DNA of 64,000 bases from Marsupella aquatica (Eukaryota > Marchantiophyta): the NCBI GenBank assembly GCA_973895155.1, contig OZ316894.1, positions 3,286,001-3,350,000 of the forward strand, given 5' to 3'. The position numbers were made by a program, and so were the translations under genes. Positions within the stretch are counted from its first letter, which is position 1; each line of letters starts with the position of its first letter. The notes beneath the pieces were generated by a model, which saw only the letters and a list, made by a program, of their open reading frames with translations, ran no database searches and had not been told where the DNA came from. Below, piece by piece: positions 11,896 through 24,407 of this stretch.

Positions 11896-13170
11896 CGGTC
11901 ACGACCTGACTTCGACAGACCTCTCCCACAGACTTTAAAACTACAGCTTGACAATGCCCCAAGCGATAACTAAAACTGTTTTTTCATGGCTTATTTGTCA
12001 CTTTTAATGGCAAACCAAGTTTTTGAGGAGGTTCAACTTGGGTTTCTTATGGTTGGTCATACACATGAAGATGTTGATACAATGTTTGGGAATTTATCAG
12101 AATCTTTGATGCATCATCCAACTTGGACATTACCAGATTTGATGACCTTGTTCATAAAGACGAGGACACCATTCAAGTCCCCTTCCGCATGTTGTTCAAG
12201 AGGTACCAGCCTTTAAATCGTATGTTGAGCCATTTCTTTTGTTAGGGCCTGATTCATTAGTTGGACACGGAAAACCTCATCTTTTCCGTTTCTATGTTAG
12301 ACACGATGGCATGCCATGCTTTCAATATCAGCTAAAGTGAAATGATGATGTACCTTGGCTGCCCAATGATGGCATTGAAATGTGGTCATGGACAAAAAAT
12401 GGCTGTCCAAACCTTCCAACTGGAGTGCCAAAGAGACTACCTATGACCAAGATAAAAATGTTGGCTGATGTGCAACAAGGGATACAAAGCATTTGAAGTG
12501 CTTCCAATTGATTAGAGATAAAAGTGCTACAGGTCAACTGCAAGATTGAGGGGTACCAAAGGAGCCTGTCTGAACTGAGTAAACCACTTTAAAGGACTGA
12601 TGAAAATGACTGAAAATGTCATTAAATGGGGTTGATTGAATACCCTCCCAAAAGGTTGGACACACGTACTTCCACAAGGTCGGGGGCAGTTACGTTCCAA
12701 CAATGTTGTGCACACTTCCAAAGACTTGGCATGCAAGATCTAACCATAAATTTTTTTCCAAACAATCCTAACCATTCCATGTCACATTTTGGTCATTATT
12801 GAATATTCTTGGAATATGGACAAGGGATATGTCCTTTTTGTGGAGAAAATGAGAGACTTAAATTCAGTACCTATCAATCTTGCTTTTGACCTAAGATGAT
12901 TTGAAAGAATCTTGAGATGTCTCATCAAATATTGGAATAGTGTGCTAGCAACGTTCGCTGGAAACAGAGGTTGTGCAATATCTGGTTGAAAATGGACCAG
13001 AATGGAAAGGTGGATTTTGGCCAAGGACAAATTGGGGAGACAATGTTTCAAAAGCATTCCGGAATTTTGTTGTGCCATATGAACTAGATGCAAAAGAAGA
13101 CTAAGTTGGACCAGTGAAGAACAAGCCTCATGAAGCCTTTCAGCGAAGGGTAGATATTGTGAAGGGATAG
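11896..13170 (+). pseudogene. C-terminal remnant of DUF7869-type transposase-like protein
   Basis: The + strand encodes LQLDNAPSDN (11941-11970), a TAA, then NCFFMAYLSLL and FLMVGHTHEDVDTMFG (about 12035-12090). These are characteristic of DUF7869-type proteins, whose Asp in LDN and HTHED residues are conserved. Downstream, pieces such as 'HLFRFYVRHDGMPCFQY' (about 12270-12340), 'PTGVPKRLP' (12418-12446) and 'GPEWKGGFWPRTNWGDN' (about 12990-13045) continue the homology in other frames. At least one stop and several frameshifts make it dead. The role, probably a DNA-transposon protein, is inferred from repetitiveness of the family. Confidence 0.6.
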
Positions 13171-14764
13171 TTTGTCTCTTATAAATGTATTTTTTTATAA
13201 TGATGCAAAGACTAGACTAATTAAGGACCAATGATGGTCTATCATTCTCCTTATTGTGTCAAGAGATGTATTTTAAGAATGAAACTCTTATGGATGGTGA
13301 TTTGTGTTGCAAAGGACTCGACTAGACTTAATTAGAGTTAATATTAATTAATTAATTCCGTTAAAGATATTTAGGAGACACTGGAGCCTGGTATTGTCAA
13401 AATGGAGATTTTGGTGTGTTCCTAGGTCTCAGTAATTTTTTTCAAGGATCAGACACATAGACCAAATTTTGATCCACACAACACCTTAAACTGCCCCTAG
13501 CCATGTAAGGGGGAAGTGTCCAAGAGTTCTCACTTTTTCACTTTCCTCTCATGAATCATCTCATGTAGTTTGCTATGAAGAACCAAAAACACACTTAAAG
13601 GTCTTCAAACTCGGTATTCGTTCTCGTAAAGAACAAGATGGGGTTGGTTTGATAGATTTAATCAATAATAAAGAACTAAAGATGTTTTTCACACATAGTA
13701 ATCAAATTTGATTACTTCACTAAGGTATTTTGAAGATTGCTCCACAGCGGTGAGTAGTTTTTAATGGTAACTCAGTATTGGGTAACTATAAATTAATGAA
13801 AAAGGAATGATTAACAAAACATAAGAGAAAATAATCTCAAAGTACGCTAAGGGAGTCTGGAATAGACCAAGGTTACTCCTTAGACATAAGTCAAAATGAA
13901 AAGACTTAAGGATTCAAATCCACGTTTGTTTTTCAGATCTAAACTGCTTACTAGAGTACCTTTTAAAATGCCGTCAACATGTCTTATCCTTTCTTTCTAA
14001 GTGGTACTCAAATAAGATCTAAAAGGTAGCTACTTCAACATTTAGATGGTACTAAACAACACGAAAGAAAATCCATCAATTTCATTAAGACATAAACTCA
14101 ATGAGTTAACTTTAAGAACTCAGGAGATTGTAATAAATCACCAAAAAGGAATCTATCATCACAACTCAAAAAATTTGCACAAAAGGAATTTTATTTCTTG
14201 TGTTTATAATCATAGGTAAAAACACAAGAAGGAGGTAAGTCTCTCCAAATGTTAAACCTGATCTCGAACTCATAGATTCATGATCAACTAGTTTAACACA
14301 AGGAAAAGGCAAAAATGCATAACTTAACCATCAACTACACTAGTGGTGGAGGGGTCTTATAGTAAAAATCTACACAGTAAGAGGTCATAAAGTCGAAGAG
14401 ACATGCCTCTTCATACTCTTCAAAAAGTTAAAATGACGATTCAGTAAGTGAAAAGACAAAAATCTGGCTAAGTCTGAACTCGTAAACTAGTAAAAGTTGT
14501 GAACTAGTAAACTCTTAAACTCGTAAAAGTCTAACTAAGTCATAACTCGTAATAATTGCAACAGAAGTAAAAACTTGGCAAATTCAACTATTTTTAACTT
14601 CTTATTCGTAGCTCAGAAAAGCCTCAAATTTTGCCAGAAGGCTTTCCTAAGTACAGACTACATGCTAAAGAAGTATGACAAGCTTTTAAAGCTCTAGAAC
14701 ACATTTCTAAAAATCGGACAAGATGCACTACTCTAAACAAACTAGAAACTCTTAGGACTTCTCC
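13171..14764. other. AT-rich non-coding stretch
   Basis: No gene recognised. Short motifs such as ACTCGTAAA and ACTAGTAAA recur irregularly at about 14480-14540 and again near 15250-15300, suggesting old repeat DNA without clear period or boundaries. Confidence 0.45.
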
Positions 14765-15034
14765 TCAAGCTTGTTGTCGGATGTCTTCTGGTTCGAGTAG
14801 CTCCACTGCTGTAACTGTTTGATTTTGTGTAACTTCCATTAATTGGCGTGGGGATCCTCGAGAATAGGGTAGGCATCTCAGTTGCCTTTCAGGATACATC
14901 AGGGGCATTCTCTTCCTTAGATAACTTATGTCTATTCGAAGAGCTTCTCTATATATCCCAATCACGTCATAATTATTGCAAGTAGCAGCATATACTTGGG
15001 GATAATGGTATAGGAATTCATCAAAGTTCAGCAT
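14765..15034 (-). CDS. hypothetical 89-residue open frame
   Basis: An uninterrupted minus-strand frame with balanced composition (MLNFDEFLYHYPQVYAAT start, many Tyr/Leu/Arg, an LRKRMPLMYPERQL segment). It looks more protein-like than its surroundings, but I cannot name a family. There is no clear promoter or neighbour context. It may be a fragment of a repeat-encoded protein or chance. Confidence 0.25.
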   Translation of the reverse strand: MLNFDEFLYHYPQVYAATCNNYDVIGIYREALRIDISYLRKRMPLMYPERQLRCLPYSRGSPRQLMEVTQNQTVTAVELLEPEDIRQQA

Positions 15035-16867
15035 CCTGGAATAGAAAGGGTGAAGCCTCCATTTGACATCTCTGAAATACCGGTTGAAGTTGGCCAGAGT
15101 TTGAGAGGTAAGATGGAAGAGAAGTCAGTAATGAGCACCTATGTCTTGCATTCCTTCCCTTTCAAGGTGAGCTCTTCATCCGTTGTGGAGTCCCGTTGAA
15201 CTAGTCGTAAGATGTCACGATCACAGGGTCGCCAACTCTTAAGGCGTAACTCGTAAAGCAGTGAACTAGTAAACTTGTAAACTGAGTTTACTCGTAACTT
15301 AGGAACTTAGTAACTTTGAATGCTGTTTCAGTTACAGTTAGCAATAATTGCAGTCTAAACACCGTAAAAATTTAAAAATTTTCAGTTTCTTCATGCTTTT
15401 GGAATTACCCACTATTTACAATCTCCTCTCCTAATTCCATATTGCTTCACAATTCAGGAAAGGATACTATTTAGTGTGAAACCTGATGTAACCAGGTTTT
15501 TGTCATGGCTAGTGGTGGTTTAAAAACACAAGACAGTTGCAACTGCTTGTAGAACAGCCAGTTTTGTGACCGCACTTGAATGCTTTTAATTTTTCCTATC
15601 TGCCTAGCTTTAAATAGAATAGAGTCAATGAGTAGAACACACTCACCTGGGGCCAAGTCACCAAAGGTGCCACAAATGGTTGAGGCTGAACAGAGTCCTT
15701 TTGCTGCCAGTAGGGCAGTGTCATGAGACCTGCCAACAAATGATAAATAATGCATCCATATAATAGCATGTTCATCTTGGAACATGCTTCATTTTTTGTT
15801 TTTTAGTGATGTGCCGGTGATCTAATTTTTTGTGGCAAATATAAACTGGACAGTCATATTGACTAGGAAAATTACAAGTCTATGATATTGAAAAGTTGTG
15901 CACACAAAGTACAAGAGTAAAAGTACATATGTAAAGAAAAATAATAATGACCAGGAAAAGTATCTATGTACTCGATATTGTACTGTGGGTACAATATTGG
16001 TTGAAAGTGAAATGTACACTATTTTTAAATATTGTACTGTGGGTATAATATTCATTGAAATAGAGTGAACTTTTTAAACTTTAATTTTGAGCTGCATTTT
16101 TAGGGGCTCTTAATTTATTCAGGCGACACTTATTGATGTAAACCACAAGAATTGTAAAGATATCAACCAATGGGGATATAAGCTACAATACATCCAACTG
16201 TTGAGTTCTAGTTGCCCGGTTGAGCCTGGTGGAGAGTGTCTCGTTCTCAGAAATAAGGACTAATTGAACAGACCAAAGTAGAGTCATAAAAAGATCAACG
16301 TTTAATACCCTAAAGTACGTGATTGAAACCAAGGCATTTAAAAAATTAGGGGGGTTAGAAGAAATTACTAAATTTGAAATAATACAAAACAAAAGCCTAG
16401 ACTAGGTCAAATGCATAAAAAAAAACATGACAAGTAACATGCATAAGACAAAACAACCAAAAGGTGTTCTACCATATAGCCTAAAAATTTCATCCATATA
16501 TGGATGATAATGCATCCATATAAATTGTAACCCATTAGTGTAGTTTTGCGGTTGTGTTTCAATTGTCCTTACTGTCTGCTATACGTTATATATAACTCAG
16601 CTAGGAAGGAACGCAGATTTAACAGGATCCATTAGAACGAATCCCTTGCAGGTACATACGCCCGTGATCGAGGTATATACCAGTTGGTCCTTTAAACAGG
16701 AATATCACTTTGTTTTGAGGGGTTTAGAGTTTGGATACTAACAGAGGATGTAGGCTGCGAACGTGTGAAATTAGTCATAGAGATATTTACACTGTCTATA
16801 AATCCCGCGTAAATATTACTTCTAGGATTCGAGTTTTCCAGTGCGTTTTCTAGTCTGTTGTTCTCAT
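15035..16867. other. non-coding stretch with a small duplicated palindromic motif
   Basis: No gene recognised. An imperfect palindrome of the form ATATTGTACTGTGGGTACAATATT occurs twice, near 15976 and 16030, about 52 bases apart. A minus-strand frame at 15471-15785 has no recognised domain. Confidence 0.4.
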
Positions 16868-17003
16868 ATAGTTGTCTCAAGAGATGCCGGCTGTTGGCCT
16901 AACAAAGCCTCTCTCCGGAACTTATACGTTTTCAAATAGTTGTCTCAAGAGATGCCGGCTGTTGGCCTAACAAAGCCTCTCTCCGGAACTTATACGTTTT
17001 GCA
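16868..17003. repeat. perfect 68-base tandem duplication
   Basis: Two adjacent copies of a 68-base block beginning ATAGTTGTCTCAAGAGATGC and ending near TTATACGTTTT, identical apart from the last bases. No coding. Such a near-identical duplication is recent, or an assembly artefact. Confidence 0.85.
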
Positions 17004-19102
17004 AAATTGGCTTCTCTTCCAGGGCTTCAATTGGCACCTTCCGATTCAACTTCGACTGTTTTGCTGTGCATGTTTTCATATGTACATGCCAGCGATGATC
17101 ACGAAGAATTCTGGTCATGAATCCGCTGCTATATATGAGGTGTGATTGACCTGCGGATTGACCATGCACCGCCCAAATTTGGAAAGAAGATCAGAACGCA
17201 TGATTCAGTTATATCGCTTAATAATTTCTTTCACAACTGCGACCAGAAGCCTATAACTGAAGAAGTTAAACCCCGGAGTTAAACAACCCATTGTCGGCAG
17301 AGGGGAATTCAATGACTATCCGGACAAGTCATTGGGACCTTCCCCAGCCGCATGTGCTCCAAGTTTTAGCTAGAGGACTGCGTCCAGCATAATTAATTCA
17401 TCGTCGAATCAAACTATATGCATGCATCGGACAGTGCCAAGGTGAGTACCAATGCTGTCTGTCAGGCCAGGGCCTATACAACTCAGTCACAAAAATCTTG
17501 ATCAATTAGAGATTAACGCCTTACTGCTGTTAATTATAGTCAGATTAACTGCAGATGTAGAGAAAGATTTGATCGAAAGATTACGTGAAGTCTAGCAGTC
17601 GTCGTATATACATACTTTCAACAACTCAAAAATATTTGCACATCTTTGAATTATTTCTGACGTAGGAGACGCATCTTCACAAAGGAAACTGAAGTCCCTT
17701 GTACTGGAAGGTGAGCTGCACTCTTCAGGCCAGGCCAGGCTTATATGGTAGAAGGTTTCTGTGTTCGACCCGCTACAGAACGCAACTCAGTTATGATTTT
17801 GCCGGCTCTTGACATGTCAATGTGGAGCGAATTCTGTTAATAATTGGACAGCAAATTTGTGAAAAACAATTCTGACCTGGAATGCGAGCAAAATGTGAGA
17901 TTGACAGAAAACTAAGATTATAGAAGACAGGCCAAAAAGTGATGGCGGTATGGTATCATCCCATCGGGGAACTCAGGAGACACAAATATGTCATTCTTGT
18001 CGTAAGTCCACTTGTTTTTATATATGGAGCCAGAATGTACATGGAACATGGGGCTTCACTCCAGGCTAGGTCAATTCAATAATGTTTTGGGCATCCCCTC
18101 ATGTTTGTTACTAGCCCATTAATGCTCTTGTTTTACACCATCTTCATTGAGATTATGTTTTACTTGTGGTCGGGTTATCACTGTTACTATATTGTCCTTG
18201 TGGTTGGGTGATGGATTTTGGCCATTAAAAATCAACCATAGGTCTCTCAAAGAGTTAAATAAAAGTTTTTTTTCTTTTCTCACTAGCCTAGTGACTTATG
18301 GTCATGACATATGACTAATATTTAGGACAAAAGGTGACTTTGGTAGTTCATAATCTTTTCTGTCCCTAAATTTTAGCTTAACTACCAAGTTAAAGGCCCA
18401 TCAAATTTTGACATTTTAGACCCCATACTAAAAAGGAGCCGATACGTTTAGCTAAGGACGATTGCCTAAGAGTCACCGAACTCCTCTAGCTGCAACTCCG
18501 ATTCATTCCCCCCCAAATTTTGGGTGAGTCTGTGCCAGTATGCAAAGAGATAGCTCGTCAAGATATATAGCACTCGCACTTCGGTCCAAGAGCTCCAATC
18601 GTAGGTGTTGCGAGACTTCGAGGTAAGGCATTACAAGAATATATGCGGTATGTAGACTGGCGAGTGGTGACTGCACATTTGCTTCTCTCCAAACTCCTAA
18701 CTTAAGTTTTATTATTAGTTCGTGGCAGAGATGACTTCGATCCCAATGCACCATTATCGACCGTGAATGAACGTGAGCAGGGAGATGCATTTTCTGTCAA
18801 TGCCTGATGCTACATTACTGTCAACATACGCGGTCGAGAGAAGTTTGTCTGCGTGCACCCAGTTCGTCTAATTATGCAAATGAATGTCGTCATATGAGTT
18901 GAATTGAAATCCAGTAGTGACAAGGTACTTGATTGGTTTGAATTGCAGGGGCTCGGACCAAGATTTATAGAAGGCTACGACAGCGATCGTCGAATCTGTA
19001 GGAAATTCCAGGGCTACGCAACTAGCTCCTAGTCTCGTTCAGTTTCCCACTAAGTAACTGGGAATAGTCGCTTGCGTTGAAGTTGAATTTCAACACTCAA
19101 AA
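17004..19102. other. intergenic stretch upstream of the crotonase gene
   Basis: No coding sequence recognised. A TATA-like ATTTATAGAAGG at about 18963-18974 lies some 130-140 bases upstream of the crotonase ATG and could be its core promoter, but this is only a motif match. Confidence 0.4.
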
Positions 19103-20039
19103 ATGGATCAGCATCACAATCCAATTTTCCTTCATCTCTTAGTACTCGTGTTCGTGGGCCTTGCCCTCCTCCCTCCCGCCTCTTCTTCGAAACCCCCCAC
19201 GATCAGTCCCCATGGCACCCTCTCCATTAGCACATCCGACAATATAACCACTGTAGTTATCTACAACCCGCCAATAAACCTCTTCGACTTGAAGCTCGGA
19301 GCGGATCTGTTTGCCTTCTTAAGCTCCCTAGATCCCTCTAACCGCACCACGCCACCGCCCAAGGTGGTGATCTTTCGCAGCGGCGATCCTGAACTCTTCA
19401 TAGCGCATCTCGACCTCCACGCGTTTCTGCCCCCTATTACCCCTGAGAAGACTCTTCTGACACAACTGTACCCTAAGCGGGCTTGCTCTACTCCAAAATT
19501 TGACGACGACTGTGTTCATTGGGGAACTCAATGGGGAAACGACCGCCGGTGGCAGTGACTTTCTTCTCCAAATGGACATGCGATTTGCAGGCCCGAAAGC
19601 ACGCCTTGGGTCGTTGGAGACGTCAATTGGCCTTACGTTGGCCTCAGGCGGGATGCAGTATCTTGGTCGGCTGATCAACAAGGGGAGGGCCATGCAGTAT
19701 CTGCTCTCGGGAGATAGCGTGGACTGCAAGACCGGGAAGGAGAACGGCTTGTTCAATGATTGTTTTCGAAGCCAGGAGGAATTGGAGGAGACTGTTTTCG
19801 CGTTGGCGAAGAGGATTGCCTTGAGGCCGGAGCAAGGACTGCAAGGGACCAAGGTCGCGCTGCAATCGCTAAATCCCCCCGCCAGCGTGCTTGCGGCAGA
19901 CCAGATTGCTATTCAGCCGTTGTTTGCGAGTCCAGTAGCGCTTGCGTTGATCCAGAAGTTCCTGGTGCTGGATAAGAATCAAACGAGGAGCCCGTTTGAG
20001 TTGGGGTTGGATGCTACGCTGGCAGAATTATATCAGTAG
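19103..20039 (+). pseudogene. enoyl-CoA hydratase/isomerase (crotonase) family, frameshifted
   Basis: An intronless reading frame starts at the ATG at 19103 with a hydrophobic leader of about 30 residues (LLVLVFVGLALLPPA), which resembles a secretory signal. It continues with crotonase motifs: 'TTVVIYNPPINLFDLKLG' (about residues 48-65) and 'VVIFRSGDPELFIAHLDL'. At about 19461-19480 the frame shifts by one base. The second half, readable to the TAG at 20037-20039, has 'FIGELNGETTAGGSDF', 'DMRFAGPKARLG', 'SIGLTLASGGMQYLGRLI' and 'RAMQYLLSGD', in the order of the CoA-binding and oxyanion-hole region of the family. Crotonases act on acyl-CoA thioesters. The subfamily resembles bacterial and fungal proteins more than plant peroxisomal ones, so lateral transfer is possible. 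The frameshift is either a real inactivation or a sequence error. Confidence 0.8.
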
Positions 20040-21622
20040 TCAATGAAGAACTTCCAGTTTTTTATAAAGAAATGTCGTCAGTTACATTCTCAAAACAGTA
20101 ATCTCAACGAGCCGCAACGTTGAGGGTTTACCTGAATCCTTGGTTTGGCACCGTCAGAAGACTGCCCGATTTTTTTCCCTTATGGTCTTTAAGGTTAGTG
20201 ATGGAAGCGGGACGCTGCAGCTATAGACCATTTTACTGCTTAGAGATCTTTGTTTCCCGTATTTTAGTGTCATATCTACATATCAAAAGCCGAGTAAAAT
20301 GTCTGATACAACTTTGAGTACCATTAGCATACATTCCCCCACCGGACTCGTGGGCTTATCGGGCTGTCATGATGTGAGATTCACAGACTCTAAGGTTAAA
20401 GTTTTTGGTTACTTTAGAGGAGCACCAAAAATGGCCATCACAAACATCACAGATATGAATCACCCGAGCACAGAAATACATCCACGGTGCAGATCTGGAA
20501 ATTGTTGATTTAATTGGTGTTTTGCCAAGTCGAGAGAGCTTTTTTGTCATGCATTCTTGAGGTTTAAGCTCCCGTAAAGTGGGACTGGTTTCTTTCTGCT
20601 TGGATGGGATGTTCCCACACAGAGCACCTACGTAATTTGGAGCATAGATTGATATTCTTTGCTTGCCACATCTGGGCCCTTGTTTGTAGACTTTATTGCC
20701 CACTTCTGGTCCCAGAAATCTGGCTTCAATTATTTCATACTCATTCCACTGTTATATAATTCTTTGCGCGCCGAAATCTGGTTTAACAGCGTTATCTTTC
20801 GTGGTTTATGAAGTCTGTCGAACTCTCGATCTGCACACTACTCTTCGATTTTTCTGCTGCCTGTGTTGAACCAGGGGGCAATCGATTGAGACAGACAGTA
20901 CCACCACCGCTCACACATAGAGTTGGCTTTCAAGGATTTCATTGTCCTGAGTGGTGGAATTGGATCCAATTCGAAACTTCACTTCAGCAGCGATCTTGCA
21001 ATTCCCTGCGCTTCCCAATTCCAGTCAGCACAATAGATAATTATTGCATGTAGTTACTATCAGGGTTCATAGCAAGTGCTCGGTCAAGAAAGACATCCCG
21101 AAACTCTATCTACATCATCAATTGTGCACTCGAAATATGGTGGGAACTTCTCAGAGGTACTGTTATCTGGTATCTGTGGATGCGAAGGCGTCAAGTCGCA
21201 TTTCATGTCGCACAAATGTGGTCCAACTTTACGGCAACATTTTGGCATTTCATGGAGAAACCTGATCAAATTGAAGGGAGCAGATGCAACAAAAACTGAG
21301 CTGCTGTGGTCCCCGCTATGGTCTCAATTCAACGTATTTGTGGAGTTCACCTGTGGGTCGTTGTAACCTGTGTGGCCGTTTCTCGTCCTAATGTTCTAAT
21401 TTGGATGAGTGTGATTTTAAGGATAGTTGAGAGTCTGCTCTGGCGATTTCTCTATTAAAGAGATAAATGCCTGCCCGGATCCTCCTGGTTTGGAGTATGT
21501 GACAACACTGTAAGCTACTCTCCTTTTAAAATGAGATATTTTCTAATTCTTTTAAGAGCACAAGTTGACTTTCATTAGTTAATGTGCTTTATTTTCATTA
21601 GGAGTGGTCTTCCGCTCCACTT
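20040..21622. other. non-coding stretch downstream of the crotonase gene
   Basis: No protein or RNA gene recognised; short frames on both strands (for example 20356-20703 minus) have no motif support. Near 21555 begins sequence related to the tandem repeats at 22095. Confidence 0.45.
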
Positions 21623-21885
21623 TTGTTTGTTTGTTTGTTTGCCTTGAAACCCAAAAGCTGACCCATCCCATTTTTTTGGTGTTGCCTTGAAACCTTTTTG
21701 TTTTGTTTTGTTTTGCCTTGAAACCTAAAGTTGACCCATCCAACAAAGGATAGAGGATCAACTCTGGAACATGCACCTCTATAGAGTAGCCAACAAGGGG
21801 GGTCATACCCAACTAAGGGGGGTCATACCCAACTCCAGAACATGCACCTCTATATACTGCCCACAAGGGGGGTCATACCCAGGAC
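21623..21885. repeat. cluster of short simple repeats
   Basis: Contains TTTG/TTTTG runs, three copies of GCCTTGAAACC with GCTGACCCATCC (21640-21740), and three copies of AAGGGGGGTCATACCCA (about 21797-21880). These are local duplications with no coding potential. Confidence 0.7.
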
Positions 21886-21991
21886 TAGGAGGGAGAGGGT
21901 TGGACCAGAGCCCAAGCAGACCAGCCAGGGCTGAAGAAAAACCAATACTCCCACCACTACACCTCATTCACACACACTCACTCTAAATTTG

Positions 21992-22054
21992 CATGTGGAG
22001 GGGGGGTTGAATCTAGGATCTCTCAATTCTAGGCTCATCACGTAGCCAACTGAC
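21992..22054 (-). mobile_element. tRNA-derived SINE-like fragment
   Basis: Read on the minus strand, an A-box-like AGTTGGCTACGTGATGAG is followed by a B-box-like AGATTCAACCCCC at tRNA-like spacing. Pairing is too poor for a tRNA gene. A second partial A-box segment lies just downstream (22060-22085). Family unknown. Confidence 0.4.
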
Positions 22055-22094
22055 CATCTAGGCTCATCACCTGGCCAATTGACCACAGCCACTT

Positions 22095-22580
22095 GGTTGG
22101 GCTCCACCTTTTATGGTGAGTACACTATTCAGGTTCTCATTATGAAGTGCACAAGTTGATTCTCAGTAGGTATGTGCTTCAGTTTCATTAGGAGTGGGCT
22201 TGGGCTCCACTTTTTATGGTGAGTACACTCTGTGCAAGAGTTGACTCTCATTAGGAATGGGCTTCAGTTTCATTAAGAATGGGCTTGGGCTCCACCTTTA
22301 TGGTGAGTACACTGTGCACAAGTTGACTCTCATTAAATAGGAATGGGCTTCATTTTCATCAGGAGTACGTGGGCTTGAGCTCCACCATTTATGGTGGATA
22401 CACTGTGCACAAGTTGACTTTCATTAGGATTGGGCTTCATTTTCATTTTTCTTTAGGAGTGGGCTTGGGCTCCACCTTTTCTGGTGATTATACACCAGAG
22501 GACACAAATTGGGTCTTACTAGGAATGGGCTTCAGTTTCATTCGAAATGTGCTTGAGCTCCACCTTTTATGGTGAGTAGA
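22095..22580. repeat. tandem repeat, about 90-base unit, five to six copies
   Basis: The unit contains GGGCTTGGGCTCCACC, TTTATGGTGAGTACACT, GTGCACAAGTTGACTCTCATTAG and GGGCTTCAGTTTCATTAGG in that order. Copies differ by substitutions and small indels, so the array is old. A diverged outlier sits near 21555-21620. No coding. Confidence 0.8.
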
Positions 22581-23146
22581 TTGTTCACCACAGGAAAAGA
22601 ATGAACACTGGCGAGACAAGGAATGAGGCTTTTATACGGGAAGACAAAAATTAGGACAAAAAATTGCTATATGGCGTAACTCTAGTACATGTTTTTTTCC
22701 TGTTTCATTTTAGCAAAAAATCAGAGTTTTAATGTGCTGTTAAGATAAGACATTCATCAAAATAACTACACTCCTTATGATTTTCAAACCCCCGTAACCA
22801 AAAAAATAAACCATTACTTTTTATTTATGTTTTTGCCCCTTAAAATAAATGTAAGTTTACATTTAAGCCAAATCCCAACAATGGCGGGATTGTTACCCTG
22901 CACAGTACTTGCAACAGCGGCAGGCCCTGCAGATGGCAAATGACACCAATGTTACACTGTGCACATGGCAAACGACACCATTCTTTTACATCCTGCACAC
23001 GGCCAGCTACAACAACAACAACAAATTCCAATGTGAGACGCAACCAGACACCAAGCAATGGCCAGAATTTTTCCAGGAAAGGGGCTGTTTGAGCAATGGT
23101 GGAAATTTTTTCAATCTTATGACAGCAAATGCAAACTTAAAACACT
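22581..23146. other. non-coding stretch, nothing recognised
   Basis: No gene recognised. A Gln/Asn/Thr-rich + strand frame (22909-23229) appears to be low-complexity DNA read through into the SINE-like segment that follows. Confidence 0.45.
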
Positions 23147-23226
23147 GTCAGGAATTGAACCCTGAACTGTCCAGCGAAGTCGACAGTCTTCCAAGCACAG
23201 TTAAGTCTAGTAGCCCAGCCCTATCG
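23147..23226 (-). mobile_element. tRNA-derived SINE-like fragment
   Basis: On the minus strand, TGGGCTACTAGACTT resembles an A box and AGGGTTCAATTCCTGA a good B box, with tRNA-like spacing. It does not fold into a convincing cloverleaf, so a SINE head or tRNA pseudogene is more likely than a gene. Confidence 0.45.
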
Positions 23227-24407
23227 TGAGGATACGAGCTCCATCCGTTGCCCTGCACTGATGTAATACATTTCCAAAAGATTCAGCACTCTTCTTCCAG
23301 CCGGGCTTCCAGCACCGCTCTCTGAATGGGATTTCGCTTCTAACATCGAACAAAGGATCCGACGCGAATGCAAAAAGCATTCCTTAAAAGAAGTGGGCTA
23401 TATCCAGGGCAATACCTACGGGAGCATCTATATACGATGTTCTCAGCCCACATCGACAGTGGCTTGTGCTCTAATTGGAGTTTGTTCACCGAAGCTCTGT
23501 CTGTATGGTAACGCTACCATTCTATTCAGAGGAACTGGAAGTACATGTAGTTGAGACTTAGGCAAACATCCAATTTCTCTGGGCTCGTCAAAGTTCGAGT
23601 ATTCCTTAGTATAGCTGCAAACACCCTGAAGGCGAATCCGAACATTGCACAATGCACTGAAATCAGAATGAAAGAGAGAGGACCAAAAGCTAGCACACAG
23701 CCAAGGCCAAAATTGAGCGCAGCCTTTACAGCCAAGCGACCAAACACACAGCCAAATAGAGCAGCAAGACCAAAATGACCTGAAAAAGCCAAAATTAGCC
23801 AACCACCAGCAGCTAGCAAAATGAGCACAAGCAACAGACGCCGAAGCAAAAACACAGCCAAAATGAACCCTGAAACAACCGAAAGAGCCACACAAAAATG
23901 AGCCGAAACGACACAGCAGCTCAGCCCCCAGCACTCCATTTGTGCATAGGTACCAGTTTGAGCACGAGCTACCATTTGAGATCAGCCCCTAGTATAATTC
24001 CATTTGAGCGCAGCAACCACCCCCCTCCATTCGAGCACAGCAGGTTGAGGCACCCTCTATTCAAGCACAGCTCAACCCCCAGCACTAGATTTCAACAACA
24101 ACAAGCCCAACAGCAAATAGTGCTTTGACATGCCCTATTAGCGGGAATGATGTGAGACCCTAAAAACATATATTTTCCTCGCCCTTATGTACTTTCAAGC
24201 AGCCATTTTTTTACTATGTTTACCCTTCAAAAACTTTAAGTAAAGTTTTGTTTTGAGTTAAACAATGCTTATAAAGAAAAGATAAGTATCACATAAGTTA
24301 ATTAGAAACCTAAATTTTGCGGTCATTCAATTGGCATTTTCTTCCCACTCAATGCAACTTACTCCGCCTCTCCACTTAGTTGATAGTACATCCTACATCT
24401 CCTATAC
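23227..24407. repeat. low-complexity CA/GC-rich stretch
   Basis: From about 23690 to 24090 the DNA is built of irregular repeats such as CACAGCCAAAATGA and CCATTTGAGCACAGC. The long Cys/Phe/Ser-rich minus-strand frames here come from that composition and are not considered genes. Confidence 0.5.

Noticed and set aside
20356-20703. 115-residue minus-strand frame as a gene
   Set aside because: No motif, no conserved pattern, and no supporting context beside the crotonase gene.
23443-23975. Long Cys/Phe/Ser-rich minus-strand reading frames
   Set aside because: They arise from low-complexity CA/GC-rich repeats, overlap each other in two frames, and contain no domain.
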